Source: Paenibacillus polysaccharolyticus | GTDB lineage: Bacteria > Bacillota > Bacilli > Paenibacillales > Paenibacillaceae | Length of the DNA: 64,000 bases | Direction of reading: 5' to 3' | Assembly: GCF_900102085.1 (NCBI RefSeq) | Contig: NZ_FMVM01000003.1 | Location: 248,001 to 312,000 of the forward strand | In this document: positions 54,113 through 61,491 of the stretch, one piece after another | How the letters are laid out: every line of letters begins with the position of its first letter | How positions within the stretch are numbered: position 1 is the first letter of the stretch | The notes under the pieces: generated by a model | Database searches by the model: none | Seen by the model: only the letters and a program-made list of their open reading frames with translations | What the model was told of the DNA's origin: nothing | Program-made: the position numbers and the translations under genes

Positions 54113-55881
54113 GAGTTCACCTGCTCCCCAGCCTCCCGCTTCCCGCGGGCAATGTAGTCTGCATATTGAATGTTATAGACATCCTGGTAAGGTCCAGGTA
54201 CTTGAATTAACTCCGTATGTTTGCCGCGTTGTACCACGCGTCCTTCGTCCAGCACCAGAATCTCATCTGCATGTCGCAGCGAAGAGATCCGATGGGCAAT
54301 GATAAATGTCGTTCTGCCGCGCATAACCTCTTGAAAGCCCGACTGAATCTCATGTTCGGTTTCCATGTCAACGGCACTTGTGGCATCATCAAGGACAAGA
54401 ATCTTCGGATTTTTCAGCAAAGCCCGCGCAATAGCAATCCGCTGCTTCTGTCCTCCGGAGAGTCCCATACCGCGTTCACCGACGACCGTATCATATCCTT
54501 CGGGAAACTCCATGATAAAGTCATGAGCCTTCGCCAGCTTGGCGGCGCGGATAATCTCTTCCATCGTCACATTTTTCAACCCGTAGGAGATGTTGTTACG
54601 TATGCTAGAGGAGAACAGGAACGTCTCCTGGAACACGGAAGCAATCTGACTTCGCAAGCTACGAATGCCCATATCTTTAATGTTTCTGCCATCGAGTTTG
54701 ATCGAACCGGAGTTCACGTTATAGGCACGCATCAAAAGCTGGATAATCGTAGATTTCCCTGATCCTGTTCCTCCGAGGAAACCGATTACAGAACCAGGCG
54801 GAGCATCAAAATTAATATCGGTTACAGCAGGCATTTTGTTACCATAAGCAAACGTTACCGATTCAAAGGTCACATGACCTTTCACCTGATCTGTCTCCAC
54901 AATAACCGGGTCTTCGGTCTCTTGCACATCCACAGGGGTGTTCAGCAACTCAAGCACCCGTTCACCTGAAGCTTTGGACTGAGTGTAGTTGTTAATGTGA
55001 AAGCCGAGGCCCCACATTGGACCAATTATGTACCAGATCAAACTGAAGAAGGCAACAAGTTGACCCAAGGTCAGGGTTTGCTGGATTACCATTCTGCCAC
55101 CGATCACAAGCAGTAGTACAACACTCACCGATGCCAGAATCTCCATAATCGGAAAATAGCGGCTCCACAACGTGGCGGCATGGATCTGATTCGTTTTGTA
55201 GCGTTCATTTCGTGTGGAGAACTTCTCCACTTCATAAGGCTCACGTGCAAACGATTTAACCGTTCTTACACCTGTAATGTTTTCTTGCACCGCTGTAGTC
55301 AGCGAGCTTAATGCCAATCGCATTTCCTGAAAGGCCGGATGAATTCTGGATTCGAATCGAAGCGCAACGAAGGCAAGCAGAGGGATGCAGACGAGTGTCA
55401 GCAGCGTTAACTTCCAGCTCATCGTCATCATCATTATTGCGCCGAATACGACCATTAGAACCATGTTAAGAATCTGGGCGAAACCAAATCCGATAAAGTT
55501 ACGGATGGCCTCCAAATCTCCCGTGAGGCGGGACATCAGATCACCTGTTTTGGCCGTATCATAATAACGGAAGGATAAAAATTGAAGTTTTTCATAACAG
55601 GCATTACGTAAACGATACGCCAAATAATTGCCTAGACGTCCGCCAAAGAAACCGTGTAAAAATTGCATGCCTGCTTTCAAAATAACAACACCTAACACCG
55701 TCAGGGCAAGCATGGGAACGTCTTCAAAATTACGTGGCACAATAACGTCATCGATCAAAATTCGAAGCAGGTTCGGATAGACTAATCCAAGTGCGGTCGC
55801 TAAGGCGAGAAACAAGATCGATACCAATAAATACGTTCGCTTCTCCCAAAAATAGGTTTGCAGTTGCCTGAGAACATCCAT
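54109..55881 (-). CDS. ABC exporter half-transporter with degenerate ATP site (BmrC/YheI-like)
   Basis: The 590 residues comprise six membrane helices (about 15-310) and an ABC domain: Walker A GGTGSGKS, canonical signature LSGGQKQR, Walker B ILVLDDATSAVD and H-loop IIAHRISSL. Aspartate replaces the catalytic glutamate after Walker B, as in BmrC and TM287, so its own site should hydrolyse ATP poorly. Together with the 616-residue partner it forms a heterodimer with one active and one degenerate site. It is first in the two-gene operon. Confidence 0.92.
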   Translation of the reverse strand: MDVLRQLQTYFWEKRTYLLVSILFLALATALGLVYPNLLRILIDDVIVPRNFEDVPMLALTVLGVVILKAGMQFLHGFFGGRLGNYLAYRLRNACYEKLQFLSFRYYDTAKTGDLMSRLTGDLEAIRNFIGFGFAQILNMVLMVVFGAIMMMTMSWKLTLLTLVCIPLLAFVALRFESRIHPAFQEMRLALSSLTTAVQENITGVRTVKSFAREPYEVEKFSTRNERYKTNQIHAATLWSRYFPIMEILASVSVVLLLVIGGRMVIQQTLTLGQLVAFFSLIWYIIGPMWGLGFHINNYTQSKASGERVLELLNTPVDVQETEDPVIVETDQVKGHVTFESVTFAYGNKMPAVTDINFDAPPGSVIGFLGGTGSGKSTIIQLLMRAYNVNSGSIKLDGRNIKDMGIRSLRSQIASVFQETFLFSSSIRNNISYGLKNVTMEEIIRAAKLAKAHDFIMEFPEGYDTVVGERGMGLSGGQKQRIAIARALLKNPKILVLDDATSAVDMETEHEIQSGFQEVMRGRTTFIIAHRISSLRHADEILVLDEGRVVQRGKHTELIQVPGPYQDVYNIQYADYIARGKREAGEQVNS

Positions 55882-56270
55882 GTGTCTCCTCCTCTAATGT
55901 TGCTTGAAATGATATGAACATTTATGAAGTTTATCACCGTCCCTCATTCGCGGCAAAGCGAATAATAGACCATATTCAGGCGACTTTCAGCTAATTATCG
56001 CATTAACGGATGCCAATAGCCGACTTTCAATCAAATGTTTGAATATTCTCTATATTTCAGGTTGTTCATGCCAAAAAAAGGCTCCCTATATGCCTTTGCG
56101 GCGGGAGCCTTTTTTGACGCTTTTTTGCAACATTTTCATTGGGTTATGGAAGAAATCAATTATTTTACAAACGTTTCCAAAATATTTGCAGATGTGATCA
56201 ACCAACCTTGTGGCAATATAGCGTATCACTTATCAGAAGTTTCACACGGTGATGCAACCCCCATGACCAT
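55882..56270. other. Gene-free gap between ABC exporter and double dynamin
   Basis: The gap holds the leader of the ABC exporter operon, a small hairpin ATTCGC/GCGAAT at 55946-55963, two copies of CGACTTTCA about 40 bases apart, and the terminator at 56073-56115. I see no open frame with a ribosome site that would be a drug-sensing leader peptide like that of the bmr operon. Confidence 0.5.
56073..56115. terminator. Bidirectional-looking terminator after the double dynamin gene
   Basis: GGCTCCC (56080-56086) pairs with GGGAGCC (56103-56109), flanked by A-run 56073-56079 and T-run 56110-56115, so it could act on either strand. The dynamin gene ends 155 bases away on the minus strand. Confidence 0.75.
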
Positions 56271-59200
56271 CTATTCCTGCATTTGTTCAAGCTGTTCAGA
56301 CAAGGCCACCCATTGCTCAGCCTGGATTCCACTTGCAAGGGTATCCTGTATGCCCGTAACGGCTTCTTCCAGCCTTTCGGTGAGCTGACGAGAGTGATGC
56401 TGTACCGATTGATGAACCTGTGTATCATAAAATTGCACCAGCTTCTGTTCTGAGGTCGGGAGCACTTCAATCATCATCTGTTTGAGCACCGGCTCAAGTG
56501 CCTCCTGAAGGCGCTGACGCCCTTCTCCTTCAAAGAACTGCTTCGGATTCCGGAAGTAACTCCAGTAGTTTTTCCAGCCCGACGGTTCTTCTAGCCGGAT
56601 TTCATCCAGCACAGGAGTACTCCACTTTTCATCCAAGGTTAAGGACAAGTCGATACCGCCTGTCAGCTGCTTCACTTCATTAATACATTCAGTTACTTGC
56701 TTGCCAACCCAAGCATGACCAGTCTGCTCCAATCGAAGTGTTGTGGCGAGTAATTCCTGTTCAAGCTCAATGCCGATCATACGCAACAGCTCCCGGCCGC
56801 AAGCTGCGAACGCCGTTTTCAAGTTGCCCTGATCTTCACGTAATACGGATGGATGAAACGCTTCTGCCATAAACTGACCCAGTCGGAAGGCTAAACGCTG
56901 TCTGACATGGAAAAGCAATTCATTCGTTTCCTGTGACAGTTCATCCTTCATTGATCGCTGCGCTAATCGCTCAATCCGCAAGCGTGACTGCTCCGAGATC
57001 GTTCCCAGTTCATCTCGCCGCTGACGCAGTGTTTCTTCCCCCTGTGCCGCATCCTCTGCACGTTGCTTTAACCGCTGAATGACACGCGCCAGCTCTTCGG
57101 AGGCTCCACCAACTGCGAGATCAGCCAGTTCCTTGCCTGCAAATTGATTAAACTCTTCTTCGAAACGCATAAAGCCCGATTGTTGCAATCGATCAACGTT
57201 TCCATCCATTTTACCTTCCATCGCAAGCATGCTGGATACCGGGAAAAGACGTGGTGAACGAATCCCGTTTTTCCGCAGTTCTGTTCCTACATGATCGAGC
57301 ACCTGTTCCAATTCTTCTTCCGAGGAAGATAAATCACTCGCATTGACGACAAAGAACATCTGATCCATCGCGGAGCTATCTTTCACTCGCCCAAGTTGAT
57401 TCAGGAACTGCCGATCTCCCTGGGAGAAGGCGTGATTATAATAAGTTACAAAAATCAAGGCATCTGCATTTTTCATATAATTAAACGTTACGCCTGTATG
57501 CCGGGCATTGACTGAATCTGCTCCAGGTGTATCCACAAGCACTATTCCTTGTTCAGTCACGTCACAGCTGTAATACAGATCAATGGAATCTACAAAACAG
57601 GATTTCTTCTCATTGGCTACAAAATGGCGATATCCGTTCAAGTCCACCAGCACATCTTGCCCAAGTTGATCCGCTGTTTCCTCCCAGCCAGCCGCAGCAG
57701 CCTGTAAGAAGCTGTAATGCGGACGCCCTGCTGGGTGTACATCCTGAGGCGTGAGTGATTGCACCCGCTTTTGCCATTCCGTGCCCGGCTCTCCAAGACC
57801 AAGCAGACGGAAGGAATAGGCAAGGTCCTCCTGGAAGGCCTCCCGGGTCTTCATGCGGACCCGGGCAGTACCATGCTCCATGCCACCGGCCGGAGCCATA
57901 ATACGGTTGATCGCCGCTGTCGTTGGATGCGGCGATACCGGGAGGACCGCTTCGCCCAGCAATGCGTTGGCGAAGGAGGATTTGCCCGCGCTGAACGCAC
58001 CGAACAGCGCAAGCGTGAACGTGCCACCCGCAAGCGAAGCCGCGCGTGCACGCAAATCCCGTACCGCCGACCCCATGGCGGGGTACGGCTCCACCAGCGC
58101 AGCAGCGGCTTCCAGCCGTGCCGCTGCTGCGTCCAGGCGCCGGCGGCGTTCCGCGCCAGCCGCCGCCGGTGCGCCCTGCGCCGCTGCTGCGCGCGGCGGC
58201 GCAGGAGCCTCCGTCTGTGGCTGCGCCGCCACAGGCGCGGGCACGTGCGGGCCCTTCACCTCCGGCAATAGCCCGGAGGGGAGGGGGCCCGCAGGAGGCA
58301 GCAGGCTGCGCAGCCCTGCTGCCTCTTCGGCGGCGGCGCGCTGGAGCGCCGTGTAGCGCGCCGCCGCCGCGGATTGCGCCAGCAGCGCTGCGCGGCTGGC
58401 GTCCAGCGCCTGGAGCGCGGCTTCGCCCTGCGCAGCCAGCGCTTCCAGGATGCGGTCGGCCAGCAGCATGGCCGACTTACGGTACCGGGCCTCAATCTCG
58501 CCCCGGACATCTTTGCTGAATTGCATGACATACTCAGGCGATAGTTCTGCACTCGCACTTCGTTTCAGTTCAAGCAATTCTTCATTAATTACAGGCAATT
58601 CTGTGTTAAGTACCTGCTCCCACGCGGCATCCCAGACCTGATAAGCTTCCCCTAGCTGTCTGAGCATCGTCCGAATATGAACCTCCACTTGACTGGAAGT
58701 CTGATCCTGAAGCAGTCTCACCAGTTCCGAAGCCCGGCGCTGTTTCTCCTGTTCCGTTTTGCCTCCTGAAAAGAGCAGACCTACCCGGAATCCCGGCTTG
58801 CGGCTCTCCAAATAATGACCAGCCGAAGTTCGGATATCCGCTGGGGTCAGGTTTGCGTTAGCAAGCAAAGAATCCACCTCTGCCCTGAATTTCTCACGGA
58901 CTTGCGACGGTTTGGCTCGAAGCTCTGCGACTTGTTCATCCAGTAGAGCAATCTCACGCTCCAAACGTTCGATACCTTCTTGTCCTCCTACTTGTTCAAG
59001 CAGTGCAGTTTCTTCATCTTCTCTCTTCCCGGCTTCCCGTCTCAGATGTTGCTCCGTGATATGACTGGCTGAACTGGCTAAACTGTGAGAGATCAGCTCT
59101 TCTTTCTTGGTCATCAGCTCAGTAATCAGTTCCGGTAATTGACCCCACTGATTATATCGATGCTGCTGGTCACGCAAGGAAGTGAATAACAGACCGTCAT

Positions 59201-59897
59201 AACGGACTTCCCATGCGGCAAAAATCGCCTCTACCCCATCCACATATTGATCAAATGAAAGCTCCCGTTCCCGATGTTTGTCGATCTGATTCACAATCAA
59301 AAATAGTGGCTTCCCCCAGTCGGACAAACTTTTGGCAAAAGAAAGATTTGTCTCCGACTGAACATGATTGTAATCCATCACATAGAACACAACATCAGCC
59401 AGATGTAGTGCCGAATGCGTAGCCAGGCTATGTCCGCGATCCGTCGAATCCACACCTGGCGTGTCCAGCAATACAGCATCGTCCTGTAGTAGCGGAATAT
59501 GATCCCATACTTCTATGGAACTGTACGCCCCTCCATTTTTACAATACGTCTCCAGCTCCTCTGGTGAAACTTCCAATGTTCCTGCTTTATTGTCAGCGCT
59601 TACGTTCGGTGAAGTATAAATAAGTGCTCTCGGCTTGCCGTTGCGTATTGCGACGACATTGGCACTGGTTGGCACCGGACTTGATGGCAGTACTCGCTTG
59701 CCACACAAGCTGTTGATCAAACTCGACTTGCCTGCCGAGAAATGTCCACAGAACGCAATCGTCAGATGTTTCGTTTCAGCCTTGCTGATTAAATCCGTTA
59801 GTGCCTCTACAGCGGTATGGTCCCCTGACTGCTTCATTGCTTCACGTAGCGGTAACAAAGGTGTGGCCATTTCTGCTGGGTAATCTGTTCTGGACAT
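56271..59897 (-). CDS. Fused double dynamin-like GTPase (DynA type)
   Basis: About 1208 residues hold two complete dynamin-like modules, as in B. subtilis DynA (about 1190). Module 1: P-loop GHFSAGKSSLINSL near 53, switch DTPGVDSTDRGH, G4 NQID, then helical stalk. Module 2: P-loop GAFSAGKSSFANALL near 630, DTPGADSVNARH, G4-like VNASD, then stalk with RLQEALEPVLKQMM. DynA tethers and fuses membranes and supports membrane repair, for example during phage attack. The joining region (about 480-625) is unusually Ala/Pro-rich and encoded by very GC-rich DNA. The ATG at 59897 with AGGAGG ten bases upstream is preferred over an upstream frame start at 60017. Confidence 0.92.
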   Translation of the reverse strand: MSRTDYPAEMATPLLPLREAMKQSGDHTAVEALTDLISKAETKHLTIAFCGHFSAGKSSLINSLCGKRVLPSSPVPTSANVVAIRNGKPRALIYTSPNVSADNKAGTLEVSPEELETYCKNGGAYSSIEVWDHIPLLQDDAVLLDTPGVDSTDRGHSLATHSALHLADVVFYVMDYNHVQSETNLSFAKSLSDWGKPLFLIVNQIDKHRERELSFDQYVDGVEAIFAAWEVRYDGLLFTSLRDQQHRYNQWGQLPELITELMTKKEELISHSLASSASHITEQHLRREAGKREDEETALLEQVGGQEGIERLEREIALLDEQVAELRAKPSQVREKFRAEVDSLLANANLTPADIRTSAGHYLESRKPGFRVGLLFSGGKTEQEKQRRASELVRLLQDQTSSQVEVHIRTMLRQLGEAYQVWDAAWEQVLNTELPVINEELLELKRSASAELSPEYVMQFSKDVRGEIEARYRKSAMLLADRILEALAAQGEAALQALDASRAALLAQSAAAARYTALQRAAAEEAAGLRSLLPPAGPLPSGLLPEVKGPHVPAPVAAQPQTEAPAPPRAAAAQGAPAAAGAERRRRLDAAAARLEAAAALVEPYPAMGSAVRDLRARAASLAGGTFTLALFGAFSAGKSSFANALLGEAVLPVSPHPTTAAINRIMAPAGGMEHGTARVRMKTREAFQEDLAYSFRLLGLGEPGTEWQKRVQSLTPQDVHPAGRPHYSFLQAAAAGWEETADQLGQDVLVDLNGYRHFVANEKKSCFVDSIDLYYSCDVTEQGIVLVDTPGADSVNARHTGVTFNYMKNADALIFVTYYNHAFSQGDRQFLNQLGRVKDSSAMDQMFFVVNASDLSSSEEELEQVLDHVGTELRKNGIRSPRLFPVSSMLAMEGKMDGNVDRLQQSGFMRFEEEFNQFAGKELADLAVGGASEELARVIQRLKQRAEDAAQGEETLRQRRDELGTISEQSRLRIERLAQRSMKDELSQETNELLFHVRQRLAFRLGQFMAEAFHPSVLREDQGNLKTAFAACGRELLRMIGIELEQELLATTLRLEQTGHAWVGKQVTECINEVKQLTGGIDLSLTLDEKWSTPVLDEIRLEEPSGWKNYWSYFRNPKQFFEGEGRQRLQEALEPVLKQMMIEVLPTSEQKLVQFYDTQVHQSVQHHSRQLTERLEEAVTGIQDTLASGIQAEQWVALSEQLEQMQE

Positions 59898-60336
59898 GAC
59901 TGGCCTTCCTCCTGGCTCCTCTAATTTGACATCCGTTTCGACGTCAATCTCTGATTTATCTTCATATAGTTTAACATCATCATGTTTGAATTTGAACGAT
60001 TTCACTTGAATCTGCATGTAGATGGATTCCAGATCAATATAAGTTCAATTTGAGATGATTTGCCACGCCCGATGATGTCAAAAAATTCTTTCGAACCAAC
60101 TCATCACGCTAATTTCCACGTTTACGTTTGTTTGGTACGTTAATCCGTTACTATGTATCTATAAAAAAATAAAACCGACATGTCGGTTTTATACAGGTTA
60201 TACTTTTAACTCCCACATTAATTAGGGATGTTTATCATCAAGTAACTGGCTGCATGACATGTCTAGCAGCTACATTAACGATCGCTTCTCGGCAATGTCA
60301 ATGCAACCAGGTTCCTGATCATAGGGTAACAAAAAC
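59898..60336. other. Gene-free gap upstream of the double dynamin
   Basis: The dynamin reading frame stays open to 60017 but lacks a ribosome site there. The rest is AT-rich and contains only the palindromic terminator at 60169-60192. I could not place a promoter with confidence. Confidence 0.5.
60163..60192 (-). terminator. Terminator of the 90-aa gene
   Basis: A perfect 24-bp palindrome with core AAAACCGACATGTCGGTTTT (60169-60192 overall) is followed in the minus direction by seven Ts. Confidence 0.75.
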
Positions 60337-60609
60337 TTAAGATACTGCGTTTTCCATTGTAGGCAACAGGATTTCAAAAACTTGACCATGTTGCAAAATG
60401 GTAATGCCACGGCCTTTGTCTCTCATTACAACAACCTCAGGCTTTGTAGACATACGCTCCAGATAATGCTCAGGCACGTCACCAGAGTGACTCACAGTAA
60501 TGCCTTCAACTTCTTTTTCTTCATTCTCCGCCATTTCCTGTTCAACGATTTGTTCAAAAATATCGGAGAAGGCTTCAAAATTGTCAGTGTACACGGAAAT
60601 GCATTTCAT
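60337..60609 (-). CDS. Small acidic protein of unknown function
   Basis: I do not recognise this 90-residue protein. The N-terminal half is acidic and helical (FSDIFEQIVEQEMAENEEKE), and the C-terminal half looks like beta strands (PEVVVMRDKGRGITILQHGQ). It has no signal or membrane segment. It sits 20 bases downstream of the endonuclease III gene on the same strand and is probably co-transcribed with it; its start is preceded by AAGGATGA. Confidence 0.75.
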   Translation of the reverse strand: MKCISVYTDNFEAFSDIFEQIVEQEMAENEEKEVEGITVSHSGDVPEHYLERMSTKPEVVVMRDKGRGITILQHGQVFEILLPTMENAVS

Positions 60610-60629
60610 CGTTATTCATCCTTTTCTAC

Positions 60630-61328
60630 TTATGAATTTAATTTTCGTTTTCGGGTGGTGACACGTTCCTTATCTTTCCTGATCTGGGACGTTTTCATAC
60701 GTTTCTTCCCTTCCCTGCATATGTCTAAGAGCGGACAGATATGGCATTGGGGAGTTTGAGCCTTGCAATGGTAGCGTCCAAAAAATATAAACCGGTGATG
60801 AGTTATTGTCCACTCATCCCGAGGTACGCGCTTCATCAGTTTCTTCTCGACTTCAAGTACGGAGTCATCCCAACCCGCGAGCCCCAGTCTCTTCGACACA
60901 CGTTCAACATGAGTATCTACAGCGATCGCCGGTACTCCAAACGCATTTGAAACGACAACATTCGCGGTTTTACGTCCGACACCTGGCAGGGTGACAAGCT
61001 GATCATGTTCCTGCGGTACATCGCCGCCATACTGCTCTATTAAAATTCGGCACATGTTCTGGATATGCTTGGCCTTGTTTCGGTACAATCCAATTCGGCG
61101 AATATCCTGCTCCAGCTCTTCAAGAGGAACCATTAGATAATCGGCCGGGCTTTTGTACTTTTGAAACAAATCTGCAGTGACCTTGTTCACCGTTTCGTCT
61201 GTGCACTGCGCAGATAAAAGGACCGCTACCGTTAGTTCAAATGCATTGCTGTGATTTAACTCGCAATGTGCATCAGGAAACATGGCTTCCATGGTTTCGA
61301 GTATATGTCTTACCGTCGCTGCATTCAT
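60630..61328 (-). CDS. nth: Endonuclease III (base-excision DNA glycosylase/AP lyase)
   Basis: The 232 residues contain the helix-hairpin-helix LPGVGRKTANVVVSNAFG with catalytic Lys, the catalytic Asp in AVDTHVERVSKRL, and the C-terminal [4Fe-4S] ligands C-X6-C-X2-C-X5-C (CKAQTPQCHICPLLDIC). It removes oxidised pyrimidines and cuts the resulting abasic site. Length is slightly above the usual 211-220 because of a basic tail (KDKERVTTRKRKLNS). The start follows GGGAGG. Confidence 0.96.
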   Translation of the reverse strand: MNAATVRHILETMEAMFPDAHCELNHSNAFELTVAVLLSAQCTDETVNKVTADLFQKYKSPADYLMVPLEELEQDIRRIGLYRNKAKHIQNMCRILIEQYGGDVPQEHDQLVTLPGVGRKTANVVVSNAFGVPAIAVDTHVERVSKRLGLAGWDDSVLEVEKKLMKRVPRDEWTITHHRFIFFGRYHCKAQTPQCHICPLLDICREGKKRMKTSQIRKDKERVTTRKRKLNS

Positions 61329-61418
61329 GAAGGGCTACCTCCCACAAGTCTGCTCCACACTGTATAGCCTTACTTCAAGCTTCAGCCAAGTAGCTTGGCG
61401 GGGATCCAAAAAGCTTGC

Positions 61419-61460
61419 AAAAAAAACGTCTTGATGCGGGAAAGATCCCGTATCAAGACG
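61419..61460 (-). terminator. Terminator of the SLH-domain gene
   Basis: CGTCTTGAT and CGGGA on the left (61427-61441) pair with TCCCG and ATCAAGACG on the right (61446-61460), with one mismatch. A T-run of about eight follows in the minus direction. Confidence 0.85.
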
Positions 61461-61491
61461 GTCATTCTTTTGATCCTCGAAAAAGAAACGA

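Noticed and set aside
55882..56072. A drug-sensing leader peptide upstream of the ABC exporter, as in the bmr operon
   Set aside because: No short frame with a ribosome site followed by alternative hairpins could be identified; only one small hairpin is visible.
57759..58519. Three long plus-strand open frames of about 157-170 codons opposite the dynamin linker
   Set aside because: They arise because the very GC-rich DNA has few stop codons. Their translations are Ala/Arg/Pro runs with no domain, and the dynamin frame on the other strand is clearly real.
56271..59897. Treating the double dynamin as an accidental fusion of two genes
   Set aside because: Fused two-module dynamins of almost the same length (DynA) are normal in Bacillus relatives; the frame is continuous and has a single ribosome site.
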